A stretch of DNA of 64,000 nt from Lachnoanaerobaculum orale. Lineage in GTDB: Bacteria; Bacillota; Clostridia; Lachnospirales; Lachnospiraceae. Shown piece by piece: positions 1 through 7,620 of this stretch. The number at the start of each line of letters is the position of its first letter. Position 1 is the stretch's first letter. The stretch is taken from NCBI RefSeq assembly GCF_003862485.1, contig NZ_RRCM01000001.1:811812-875811 (forward strand), read 5' to 3'. Below the pieces are notes generated by a model. That model ran no database searches. It worked only from the letters and a program-made list of their open reading frames with translations, and was not told where the DNA came from. The position numbers were made by a program, and so were the translations under genes.

Positions 1-117
1 AATAGATAATAAATTGACAAAAAAATAAGACTGAAATCCAGTCTTTATAAGGGTTTGAGGTTTATAAAGGGAATCGGTAGCTGTCAAACTCCCGTACAGA
101 TTCAATTCTCTTGGCAT
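1..117 (-). CDS. Short minus-strand ORF, 5' part only (unrecognised)
   Basis: An ATG at 117 reads leftward without a stop for 39 codons to the window edge (peptide starts MPRELNLYGS). It has an AAGGAG ribosome site just upstream and a -10 box (TATAAT, 150-145) with a weak -35 (TTTACC, 173-168) at 17 bp. A hairpin followed by seven T residues lies inside the reading frame, which is odd for an intact gene. It may be a leader peptide, or the 5' stump of a disrupted gene joined to foreign sequence. I do not recognise the peptide. Confidence 0.3.
   Translation of the reverse strand, partial: MPRELNLYGSLTATDSLYKPQTLIKTGFQSYFFVNLLSI
19..45 (-). terminator. Terminator-like hairpin inside the leftmost minus ORF
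   Basis: A perfect 7-bp stem (AAGACTG at 27-33 with CAGTCTT at 39-45, 5-nt loop) is followed on the minus strand by A and seven T residues. It reads as an intrinsic terminator for minus-strand transcription, although the 39-codon ORF runs through it. Confidence 0.45.
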
Positions 118-144
118 ATATTCTCCTTAAAACTTAATGTGAAT

Positions 145-173
145 ATTATATATGTAATATGGATTAAGGTAAA
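145..173 (-). promoter_or_regulatory. Candidate sigma-A promoter for the minus-strand leftmost ORF
   Basis: On the minus strand, TTTACC (173-168), a 17-bp spacer and a perfect TATAAT (150-145) sit about 30 bp upstream of the ATG at 117. The -35 matches consensus at four of six positions. Confidence 0.35.
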
Positions 174-215
174 TATTAAGATTGGTAAGATATTTATTTA
201 ACCTTTAACAGCTGC

Positions 216-244
216 TTGTCAATATATTTATAAATTGATATAAT
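216..244 (+). promoter_or_regulatory. Strong sigma-A promoter upstream of the Rpn remnant
   Basis: TTGTCA (216-221), a 17-bp spacer and TATAAT (239-244) form a near-consensus housekeeping promoter. It is followed by a leader of about 105 nt to the start at 360. No other gene lies between, and I see no further structured element in 245-349 apart from an 8-bp palindrome ACACGTGT near 271. Confidence 0.6.
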
Positions 245-359
245 GAGCATATACTTAGTTAAGAGTTTGTGACACGTGTTTTCATTCTAAAGATATATGT
301 CGGTTATATAGTTATTCTATTGTATGTAATTAAATTCTATAAATTTTTAAGGAGGGAGT

Positions 360-760
360 ATGGCTGAGAAAGACATAACGCAAAAGATGCTTGAGCAGTA
401 CAATGATGTTTTATAGACGAAGTATTGAATCTGATGTCTGCAATGACAAGTGACAACAGATTTGAAGAAGTGATAGAAGAGGTACATGAAAAGGAGGCAA
501 AGTATATGTGTGAAGTTATTGATATTATGCTGAGTAAGGGATGGCAGGAAGCTATAGACAGCGGAATGCAACAGGGAATGCAAAAGGGACTTGAAGAAGG
601 AATGCAAAAGGGACTTGAAGAAGGAAGACAGGAAGGTATTGTAACCGGTGTTGAACTTGAAAAGAAAAATATTGCACAGAGCATGAAGAAAAAAGGCTTT
701 GACATAAGCCTGATTATGGAGCTTACAGGGCTGACAAAAGAGAAGATATTATCACTTTAA
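360..760 (+). pseudogene. Decayed Rpn/PD-(D/E)XK nuclease family transposase remnant
   Basis: The first 18 codons (360-416, peptide starts MAEKDITQKMLEQYNDVL) have a good AAGGAGGG ribosome site and look like the usual N-terminus of Rpn-type recombination-promoting nucleases. They run into TAG at 414. A second frame overlaps there and continues as FIDEVLNLMSAMTSDNRF to the stop at 760, matching the C-terminal half of the same family with its charged, Gln/Gly-rich tail (MQQGMQKGLEEG). The nuclease core of roughly 150-200 residues is missing and the junction is out of frame, so this is an internal-deletion remnant. A TTG-started ORF from 425 could still be translated, but it would lack the catalytic domain. 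Family assignment is by recall of typical termini and was not searched. Confidence 0.6.
578..625 (+). repeat. Perfect tandem duplication, 2 x 24 bp
   Basis: Two identical 24-bp units (578-601 and 602-625) each encode MQKGLEEG in the tail of the Rpn remnant. The copies show no mismatch, so the duplication is recent or maintained by slippage. Confidence 0.9.
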
Positions 761-833
761 AAGCAAAATAAATATTAAAGATATTTGTCTACATAAGTTT
801 TAGACCCGATAAAGGTATACGCTACCCTTCTCC

Positions 834-862
834 TTGCTTTTAGACTTTCTATAGGATATAAT
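834..862 (+). promoter_or_regulatory. Sigma-A promoter for the nusB-xseA operon
   Basis: TTGCTT (834-839), a 17-bp spacer and a perfect TATAAT (857-862) lie about 35 bp before the nusB start, giving a short leader. The downstream genes through recN are closely packed and may share it. Confidence 0.65.
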
Positions 863-896
863 TATGTGATTATATGTAAAGGATATGGAGGATCAT

Positions 897-1340
897 ATGA
901 CAAGGCATTTGCTAAGAGAACATTGTTTTAAAATATTATTCGGTTTGGATTTTTATCCTGAAGAGGAGGCTAAAGTTCAGATAGATAATTATTTTGAATC
1001 ACCGTCTTTGGAGGATGAAGATGATGTGCTTATCCATGATGCAAACTACGGTGAAGGGGATATAGAATATATAAGGTCAAAAGCAATGCTGGTTAGAGAC
1101 AATCAGGCACAGATTGACAAGATGATTGGAGAACTCTCACAGGGCTGGAAACTTGAGAGAATAGGAAGAGTTGAAAAAAGCATCTTAAGACTTGCAATTG
1201 CTGAAATGAAATATGACAGTGATATACCTGTAAGTGTAGCTATAAATGAGGCTGTGGAGCTTGCAAAGACATATGGAAGAGACGAGTCATATTCATTTGT
1301 AAATGCGATACTCTCAAGGGCGAATGCAGAGGAGCAGTGA
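897..1340 (+). CDS. nusB: Transcription antitermination factor NusB
   Basis: NusB binds boxA RNA with NusE (S10) to promote antitermination of rRNA operons. The 147-residue product is all-helical in character, of usual length, and ends with the conserved region around [15 protein letters not shown] and [12 protein letters not shown] chose ATG 897 because GGAGG (887-891) is 5 nt upstream and typical NusB proteins begin directly with the helical segment [11 protein letters not shown]. An in-frame ATG at 885 would overlap that ribosome site. It is first in a long operon with xseA, xseB and ispA, the usual clostridial order. Upstream asp23/amaP-type genes, common in relatives, are absent here. 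Confidence 0.93.
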   Translation: MTRHLLREHCFKILFGLDFYPEEEAKVQIDNYFESPSLEDEDDVLIHDANYGEGDIEYIRSKAMLVRDNQAQIDKMIGELSQGWKLERIGRVEKSILRLAIAEMKYDSDIPVSVAINEAVELAKTYGRDESYSFVNAILSRANAEEQ

Positions 1341-1341
1341 T

Positions 1342-2520
1342 ATGGTTTATTCTGTATCAAAAGTGAATGCATATATCAAGAATATGTTTATGCAGGACTT
1401 TGTACTAAATAAGATATCAGTAGAGGGAGAAGTAAGCAATTGCACATATGCAGGCTCAAATCATATATATTTTACCATAAAGGATGAAGGAGGGACCTTA
1501 TCTGCCGTGATGTTTGCAAGTCAGAGAGGAGGTCTCTCTTTTGATATGAAAAGAGGGCAAAGAGTCATAGTTACCGGAAGTATTTCATGCTATGAAAAAG
1601 AAGGCAGATATCAACTTTACGCTACCAAGATAGAAGAAACCGGCAAGGGAGAACTGTATGAGAAATATCTGAAGCTGAAGGAAAAGCTTGAAGATATGGG
1701 AATGTTTGATTCAAGCTATAAAAGGCAGATACCCAAGGTTGTGCAAAGTATCGGAGTGGCAACAGCACAGACCGGTGCGGTTATCAATGATATAAGAAAT
1801 GTCAGCTATAGAAGAAACCCGTATGTGAGGATAGTGCTTGCACCATGTCTTGTACAGGGAGAATCCGCTCCAAAGAGCATTATTTCCGCCATAAAAAAAC
1901 TTGATAAGATGAATTTGGATGTAATAATAGTGGGCAGAGGCGGAGGCTCTATAGAGGATTTGTACTGCTTTAATGATGAAGAGCTGGCAGAGACTATCTT
2001 TAACACAAAGACTCCTGTAATAAGTGCGGTAGGCCATGAGACGGATTTTACAATAGCGGATTTTGTTGCGGACTTGAGAGCGCCTACACCGAGTGCTGCG
2101 GCGGAAATAGCCAATTTTGTATATGCGGATTATATGTATACATTGGACTTTTATAAAAATAAGCTTGATGAATGTGCAAGAAGAAAGGTTGACTATACCA
2201 AAAGAGATTTGGATATGCTTTTGATAAGATTAAATACACTCAGTCCGCAGATAAAACTTAGAGAACAAAAGCAAAGACTACAAAACTTTTCAAAGATATT
2301 GCAGAATGATTTTAAAAATATCTTGGAAAACAATAAGAATATACTTATAAATATGTCAAAGAGACTTGAGACGGTTTCACCGTTAAAAAGATTGTCGGGC
2401 GGTTATGCCTATATCAGTGATAAAGACAACAAAAAGGTATTAAGTGCGGCCTCTTTGCATCAGGAAGATGAGATAAATGTATTTTTTTCTGATGGAAAGA
2501 TAAGGGCAAAGGTTTTATAA
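1342..2520 (+). CDS. xseA: Exodeoxyribonuclease VII large subunit
   Basis: This is the catalytic subunit of ExoVII, which degrades single-stranded DNA from both ends as a complex with XseB. Residues about 5-100 form the OB-fold nucleic-acid-binding domain (VEGEVSNCTYAGSNHIYFTI). The catalytic domain follows with its conserved segments VGRGGGSIEDLYCFNDE and GHETDFTIADFVADLRAPTP, and then a C-terminal coiled region. ATG 1342 starts one base after the nusB stop, with GGAGC just upstream. An earlier in-frame ATG at 1303 lies inside nusB and adds sequence unlike the family. The product is about 392 residues, typical of clostridial forms. Confidence 0.95.
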   Translation: MVYSVSKVNAYIKNMFMQDFVLNKISVEGEVSNCTYAGSNHIYFTIKDEGGTLSAVMFASQRGGLSFDMKRGQRVIVTGSISCYEKEGRYQLYATKIEETGKGELYEKYLKLKEKLEDMGMFDSSYKRQIPKVVQSIGVATAQTGAVINDIRNVSYRRNPYVRIVLAPCLVQGESAPKSIISAIKKLDKMNLDVIIVGRGGGSIEDLYCFNDEELAETIFNTKTPVISAVGHETDFTIADFVADLRAPTPSAAAEIANFVYADYMYTLDFYKNKLDECARRKVDYTKRDLDMLLIRLNTLSPQIKLREQKQRLQNFSKILQNDFKNILENNKNILINMSKRLETVSPLKRLSGGYAYISDKDNKKVLSAASLHQEDEINVFFSDGKIRAKVL

Positions 2521-2534
2521 TAGAGAGGTAAGTT

Positions 2535-2747
2535 ATGCCGAAAAAACAGGAAAAAAAAGCAGGTATTGAGGAAAATCTGGCAAATATTGAAAGTGTTATT
2601 GCAAGGCTTGAAGAGCCGCAGACCACACTTGAGGAAGCTTTTGTACTGTATGAGGAAGGAATCAAACTGGTAAAACAGGCAAGTGAGAGTATATCTCATG
2701 TGGAAAGACAGATGGAAATACTCTCAGGGGATGTTGACGATGAATAA
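2535..2747 (+). CDS. xseB: Exodeoxyribonuclease VII small subunit
   Basis: A 70-residue acidic helical protein, the expected size for XseB, the non-catalytic ExoVII subunit that coats the XseA helical stalk. The conserved core is visible as ENLANIESVIARLE followed by LEEAFVLYEEGIKLV. It lies 14 bp after xseA with AGAGG upstream, and its last 8 bases overlap the ispA start, implying translational coupling. Confidence 0.93.
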   Translation: MPKKQEKKAGIEENLANIESVIARLEEPQTTLEEAFVLYEEGIKLVKQASESISHVERQMEILSGDVDDE

Positions 2748-3630
2748 AGAGAATTTAAATAAGATAGAAAAACTGATAGAGTCGTTTTTTTACAGTGAGG
2801 ACGATCTGAATAAAAAAGTTATAAAAGCCTCAAATGAAGCCATAAAAAACGGCGGTAAGAGACTCAGACCGCTGATAATGTTTGAAGTGTATAAGGCCGT
2901 CGCAGGTAATGAATACAGTGAAGAAATTATAGCGCCGTTTTTAGCCGCAATTGAGATGATACATACATTTTCACTCATACATGATGATTTGCCTGCAATG
3001 GACAATGACAGATTAAGGCGCGGAAAACCGACCACCTGGGTAAGCCATGGCGAGGATATGGCGATACTTGCAGGTGATATGCTCTCTGTGCAGGCTTTTG
3101 AGATAATATCAAAGAAAATGCAGGAAACGGATGACTTTACCGTTTTAAAGAGAATGTCAAGGGCAATGTATACACTTGCAAAAGACACAGGTGCTTTCGG
3201 AATGATCGGCGGTCAATGTGTGGATGTGGAATACTCCGGAAAGAAAATGAGTGAAGAGGTGATGAAGTATACCTATGCACTAAAGACCGGTGCACTTCTT
3301 AGAGCTTCATTTGTGATAGGAGGAATACTTGCAGGTGCAAATGATAAAGAAGTGAGTCTTTTAGAGAAGGCGGGAGCTTACGTAGGTGAGGCATTCCAAA
3401 TAAGAGACGACTATCTTGATATAGTGGCGGATGAGAAGGAACTTGGAAAGCCTACACATTCTGATGAAAAAAATCAAAAAATCACTTATGTAAATATAGT
3501 AGGCATAGATGAAAGCTTAAGAAGGGTGGCTTCACTAAGTGAAAATGCCAAGAAATGTTTAAGTGAGGTAAGGGGAGATATGAGCTCTATTATCGAAATC
3601 ATTGATATGATGGTGAATAGAACTTCATAA
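2740..3630 (+). CDS. ispA: Polyprenyl (farnesyl) diphosphate synthase
   Basis: A trans-isoprenyl diphosphate synthase that condenses IPP with allylic diphosphates to make farnesyl-PP, the precursor for undecaprenyl-PP. The first Asp-rich motif DDLPAMD is at residues 82-88, followed by RRGKPT. The second, DDYLD, is near residue 223. NGGKRLRPLI near residue 37 is the IPP-binding region. I chose ATG 2740 because AGGGG (2726-2730) is 9 nt upstream and the family starts close to this point. The in-frame ATGs at 2683 and 2731 are inside xseB. The 296 residues are typical. Placement before dxs puts two isoprenoid genes together. Chain length is inferred from family and context. Confidence 0.92.
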   Translation: MNKENLNKIEKLIESFFYSEDDLNKKVIKASNEAIKNGGKRLRPLIMFEVYKAVAGNEYSEEIIAPFLAAIEMIHTFSLIHDDLPAMDNDRLRRGKPTTWVSHGEDMAILAGDMLSVQAFEIISKKMQETDDFTVLKRMSRAMYTLAKDTGAFGMIGGQCVDVEYSGKKMSEEVMKYTYALKTGALLRASFVIGGILAGANDKEVSLLEKAGAYVGEAFQIRDDYLDIVADEKELGKPTHSDEKNQKITYVNIVGIDESLRRVASLSENAKKCLSEVRGDMSSIIEIIDMMVNRTS

Positions 3631-3637
3631 AAATAAT

Positions 3638-5515
3638 ATGATACTTGAAAATATTGAAAAACCGAGTGATATAAAAAAACTTAACAAAAAAGAACTTAAT
3701 ATACTGGCAAGAGAGATAAGAGATTTTCTTATCGAAAAAATAAGCGTTACAGGCGGACATCTGGCAGGCAATCTGGGAGTGGTGGAGCTTACAATGGCGA
3801 TGCATATAGCTTTTGATTTGCCAAAGGATAAGATAATATGGGATGTGGGGCATCAGTCATATACACATAAGATACTCAGTGGAAGAAAGAATGCGTTTGA
3901 CAATCTCAGGAAGTTCGGAGGTATATCGGGATTCCCGAAGACAAGTGAGTCAAAGTTTGATGTATTTAATACCGGGCATTCATCCACAAGTCTTTCAGCC
4001 GGGCTTGGAATGGCATTCGGCAGGGATATAAAAGGTGATAATTACCGTGTTATATCGGTAATAGGTGACGGTGCTCTGACAGGCGGAATGGCATATGAGG
4101 CACTTAATAATGCCGTACAGATAAAGAAAAACTTTATAATGGTACTCAATGACAACGATATGTCCATTTCAAAAAATGTCGGAGGTATGAATGAGTATTT
4201 AAACAGTATCAGAACTGCGGACGGCTATACCAACCTTAAAAAGGCTGTGAACAATTCACTTGAGAGATTGCCCTATATAGGAAAGCCTATAATAAAGAGC
4301 ATTAAACAGACAAAAAACGGCATAAAGCAGATTTTGATACCGGGAATGCTTTTTGAAAATATGGGTATTACATATCTTGGACCGGTGGACGGACACAATA
4401 TTTCGGCGCTGTTAAGAGTATTTGAAGAGGCAAAAAAGGTTGAAGGACCTGTGCTTGTACACGTACTTACCAAAAAGGGAAGAGGCTATACTCCGGCTGA
4501 AAAGCATCCTGAAAATTTCCACGGCATAGGAGCATTTGATATAGCCAGCGGAGAGGCCAAGTCGGGAAGTAAAGCTCCTACTTATACAGATATTTTTTCA
4601 AAGAAGATAGTGGAGCTTGCAGGCAGGAATAAGGATATAGTTGCAATAACAGCGGCAATGCCTGAGGGATGCGGACTTCTTGAATTCAGAGATAAGTTTC
4701 CGAAGAGATTTTTTGATGTCGGAATTGCCGAACAGCATGCCATAACATCTGCGGCAGGGCTGGCTGCGGCAGGGCTTATACCTGTTGTATGTATATATTC
4801 ATCATTTTTACAAAGGGGATTTGACCAGATAGTACATGACGTTTGTTTACAAAATCTTCATGTGGTATTTGCAATAGACAGAGCGGGTCTTGTAGGTGCC
4901 GACGGCGAGACTCATCAAGGAATATTTGATGTATCATTCCTTACCTGCATACCGAATATGACCTTACTTGCTCCGAAAAATGCAAATGAATTGAAGGCTG
5001 CTCTTGAATTTGCCATAGATTTTGACGGTCCTATTGCAATAAGGTATCCAAGAGGTGTTGCCTATGACTCTTTGAACGAGTTTGAAAGTAAGATAGAGTT
5101 CGGCAAAGGAGAAATGCTCTTTGAAGAGAGTAATATTGCACTTTTGGCAATAGGCAGTATGGTGAGTACGGCAAAGAATTTAAGAGAGAAGTTAAAGTCA
5201 AAAGGATTTAATGTTTCCGTTGCAAATGCCAGATTTTTCAAACCGATTGATTTTGAATTGGTGGATAAGCTGTGTGAAAATCATAACCTTATCGTGACTA
5301 TGGAAGAAGGTGTAATAAACGGCTCCATGGGTGAAAAGATAAAGGCATATATAAAAGATAAAAATTATGATACGGATGTATTAAATATCGCATTGCCTGA
5401 CGGATATGTTGAGCATGGAGATGTGAGCCTTTTGAGAAAGAAGCTTGAGATTGATTCGGATTCGGTACTGAAAAAAGTTTTAGATAGATATGAGAAGATA
5501 AAAGATGAAGGATAG
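3638..5515 (+). CDS. dxs: 1-deoxy-D-xylulose-5-phosphate synthase
   Basis: A thiamine-diphosphate enzyme that condenses pyruvate and glyceraldehyde-3-phosphate in the first step of the MEP isoprenoid pathway. At 625 residues it is full length. HQSYTHKIL (near 71-79) and the ThDP/Mg motif GDGALTGG (near 144-151) lie in the first domain. The transketolase central domain carries FFDVGIAEQHA (near 358-368) with the catalytic Glu, and then the C-terminal transketolase domain follows. It lies 7 bp after ispA with no evident Shine-Dalgarno sequence (upstream bases are mostly A/T), so coupling to ispA is likely. Its end overlaps tlyA by 11 bp. IspH, of the same pathway, is encoded at 22.7 kb. Confidence 0.96.
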   Translation: MILENIEKPSDIKKLNKKELNILAREIRDFLIEKISVTGGHLAGNLGVVELTMAMHIAFDLPKDKIIWDVGHQSYTHKILSGRKNAFDNLRKFGGISGFPKTSESKFDVFNTGHSSTSLSAGLGMAFGRDIKGDNYRVISVIGDGALTGGMAYEALNNAVQIKKNFIMVLNDNDMSISKNVGGMNEYLNSIRTADGYTNLKKAVNNSLERLPYIGKPIIKSIKQTKNGIKQILIPGMLFENMGITYLGPVDGHNISALLRVFEEAKKVEGPVLVHVLTKKGRGYTPAEKHPENFHGIGAFDIASGEAKSGSKAPTYTDIFSKKIVELAGRNKDIVAITAAMPEGCGLLEFRDKFPKRFFDVGIAEQHAITSAAGLAAAGLIPVVCIYSSFLQRGFDQIVHDVCLQNLHVVFAIDRAGLVGADGETHQGIFDVSFLTCIPNMTLLAPKNANELKAALEFAIDFDGPIAIRYPRGVAYDSLNEFESKIEFGKGEMLFEESNIALLAIGSMVSTAKNLREKLKSKGFNVSVANARFFKPIDFELVDKLCENHNLIVTMEEGVINGSMGEKIKAYIKDKNYDTDVLNIALPDGYVEHGDVSLLRKKLEIDSDSVLKKVLDRYEKIKDEG

Positions 5516-6296
5516 ATTGGATGTACTTTTGGTAAAGCGCGGACTTGCCGAGAGCAGAGAAAAGGCTAAAGCTGTAATAATGTCAGGTATAGTTTATGTT
5601 GACGGACAAAAAGAGGATAAGGCGGGACAGACTTTTGCCGATACCGCAAATATTGAAGTGCGAGGAAGTACTCTAAAGTATGTAAGTCGTGGCGGTCTGA
5701 AGCTTGAAAAGGCTATGGAATGCTTTGACGTAAGTGTCAAGGATAAGGTGTGCATGGATATAGGTGCATCAAGCGGCGGTTTTACTGATTGTATGTTACA
5801 AAACGGTGCAAAGAAAGTCTATGCGGTTGACGTGGGACACGGACAGTTGGCATGGAAACTTAGAAATGACACGAGAGTTGTTGTTATGGAAAAGACCAAC
5901 ATAAGATATGTAAAACCTGAGGACATAGGTGAAAGTATAGACTTTGCAAGCATTGATGTTTCTTTTATATCACTCTCAAAGGTGTTACCTGCCGCATATA
6001 ATCTTTTGGGCGAGCGCGGTGAAATAGTGGCGCTTATAAAGCCGCAGTTTGAGGCAGGCAGAGAAAAGGTAGGCAAAAAAGGTGTGGTAAGAGAAAAGTC
6101 CACACATATTGAAGTGATACAAAACTGCTTTGCCTATGCAAAGGAGAACGGTTTTTTTGTAAGAGAACTTGAGTTTTCACCTGTAAAGGGACCGGAAGGA
6201 AATATTGAATATTTATATCATCTTGTAAAATCGGGTGATATCGACAGTGATATTGACATAGAAGCCGTAGTGAATACTGCGCACGAAAAGCTGTAG
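5505..6296 (+). CDS. tlyA: TlyA family rRNA (cytidine-2'-O)-methyltransferase
   Basis: The N-terminal 60 residues form an S4 RNA-binding domain (RLDVLLVKRGLAESREKAK, then GIVYVDGQ). This is followed by an FtsJ/RrmJ-like Rossmann methyltransferase with the SAM-binding motif DIGASSGGFTD (near 85-95). Family members methylate 16S and/or 23S rRNA and were historically called haemolysin A. The 263-residue length is normal. The start overlaps the end of dxs and nadK follows after 8 bp, the typical clostridial dxs-tlyA-nadK-argR-recN string. The exact rRNA target cannot be read from the sequence. Confidence 0.92.
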   Translation: MKDRLDVLLVKRGLAESREKAKAVIMSGIVYVDGQKEDKAGQTFADTANIEVRGSTLKYVSRGGLKLEKAMECFDVSVKDKVCMDIGASSGGFTDCMLQNGAKKVYAVDVGHGQLAWKLRNDTRVVVMEKTNIRYVKPEDIGESIDFASIDVSFISLSKVLPAAYNLLGERGEIVALIKPQFEAGREKVGKKGVVREKSTHIEVIQNCFAYAKENGFFVRELEFSPVKGPEGNIEYLYHLVKSGDIDSDIDIEAVVNTAHEKL

Positions 6297-6304
6297 GAGG
6301 AAGG

Positions 6305-7129
6305 ATGAAAACTTTTTTTCTTGTAGGAAATAGTGAAAAAGAGGGTATAAAAAAAGCACTTAATAATCTTGAAAAAGAGATAAATTTAAGAGGCGGTATA
6401 TGTCATAAATCCTTCGGCTATATAGATTTGGACAATATTCCAAATGTGGACTGTGTGATTACTTTAGGCGGAGACGGTACACTGATAAGAGCCGCAAGAG
6501 ATATATCACATCTTTGTATCCCTATTATCGGTATCAACATGGGGCATCTGGGATACCTTACAAGTATAAATACGGCCAAAGATATAGAGTACATGGTTGA
6601 TATACTTATAAATGACGAATACTTTATAGAAAACAGGATGATGATATCCGCAACCGTAATACGTGACGGAAAAGAAATAAAGACTTTGACCGCACTTAAC
6701 GAGGCTGTTATTACAAGAAAAGAAGTGCTTAAAACTCTAAGATGTAATGTGTATATTGAAGGAGATTTCTTGAATGAATATTCATCTGATGGTATAATTG
6801 TATCAACACCTACAGGCTCAACAGCCTACAATCTGAGCGCCGGAGGACCTATTATAGAGCCAAGCTCAAGGATGATGCTTATCACACCTATCTGTCCGCA
6901 TGCACTCAGTCAAAGAAGCATAGTACTTTCATCATCAAAGGTAATACGTATTTCATTCGGCGATAATATAAAGTCAAACAGAGAGCTTGTAGTGGACGGA
7001 GACGAAAGTGTAAGCCTTGAAAATAAGGATGTTGTGGAACTTAGGGAGTCGGAAATATTTGCCCGATTGATAAAGTTAAAAAAGGGGAGTTTTCTTGATA
7101 ATATCAGGAATAAGATGAACAGGATTTGA
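6305..7129 (+). CDS. nadK: NAD(+) kinase
   Basis: ATP-dependent (or polyphosphate-dependent) phosphorylation of NAD to NADP. The diagnostic GGDGT motif is at residues 56-60. The conserved substrate loop PTGSTAYNLSAGGP and the later VDGDE motif are present. The 274 residues match the family. A strong AGGAGG lies just before the ATG, overlapping the tlyA stop. It sits between tlyA and argR in the conserved operon. Confidence 0.95.
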   Translation: MKTFFLVGNSEKEGIKKALNNLEKEINLRGGICHKSFGYIDLDNIPNVDCVITLGGDGTLIRAARDISHLCIPIIGINMGHLGYLTSINTAKDIEYMVDILINDEYFIENRMMISATVIRDGKEIKTLTALNEAVITRKEVLKTLRCNVYIEGDFLNEYSSDGIIVSTPTGSTAYNLSAGGPIIEPSSRMMLITPICPHALSQRSIVLSSSKVIRISFGDNIKSNRELVVDGDESVSLENKDVVELRESEIFARLIKLKKGSFLDNIRNKMNRI

Positions 7130-7130
7130 T

Positions 7131-7583
7131 ATGAAAATAAAAAGACATTCAAAGATTATAGAACTTATTAACACATATGACATTGAGACTCAGGAGGAAC
7201 TTGCACAAAGACTTGAGGACAGCGGGTTTGTTGTGACACAGGCTACGGTTTCAAGAGATATAAGAGACTTGAAGCTTTCAAAGGTTGTATACGGAGACGG
7301 AAAACAAAAGTATTCACTTATGCCTAAGCAGGACGGTATTTCCGAAAAATATCTTAAAATACTCAAAGAAGCCTTTATATCAATGGATATGGCACAGAAT
7401 ATATTGGTGGTAAAGACCGTATCGGGTATGGCTATGGCTGTTGCGGCGGCACTTGATTCTTTACAGATGAGTGAGATAGTGGGGTGTATTGCAGGAGATG
7501 ACACTATAATGGCGGCAATAAGAAGTGTGGATGATACCGTAACCGTTATGGAGAGAATAAGGAAACTTATTTATAAAGAATAA
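7131..7583 (+). CDS. argR: Arginine repressor ArgR/AhrC
   Basis: A 150-residue arginine-responsive repressor. The N-terminal winged helix occupies residues 1-70, with the typical LAQRLEDSGFVVTQATVSRD recognition region. The C-terminal domain oligomerises and binds arginine (VVGC-like IVGCIAGDDTIM near the end). It begins one base after nadK with little Shine-Dalgarno sequence, so it is probably coupled. Linkage to recN is conserved across Firmicutes. No arginine genes are in this window, so its targets lie elsewhere. Confidence 0.94.
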   Translation: MKIKRHSKIIELINTYDIETQEELAQRLEDSGFVVTQATVSRDIRDLKLSKVVYGDGKQKYSLMPKQDGISEKYLKILKEAFISMDMAQNILVVKTVSGMAMAVAAALDSLQMSEIVGCIAGDDTIMAAIRSVDDTVTVMERIRKLIYKE

Positions 7584-7620
7584 TGTATAAGTATCAGGGT
7601 AGTATCTAAAAAGGAGGATT

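Noticed and set aside
578-625. CRISPR-like repeat
   Set aside because: Two adjacent identical units with no spacers, inside a coding tail.
425-760. Stand-alone 111-residue gene from TTG 425
   Set aside because: The frame continues upstream into the overlap with the 360-start frame and matches only the C-terminal half of Rpn proteins, so a deletion remnant explains it better; a residual product is not excluded.
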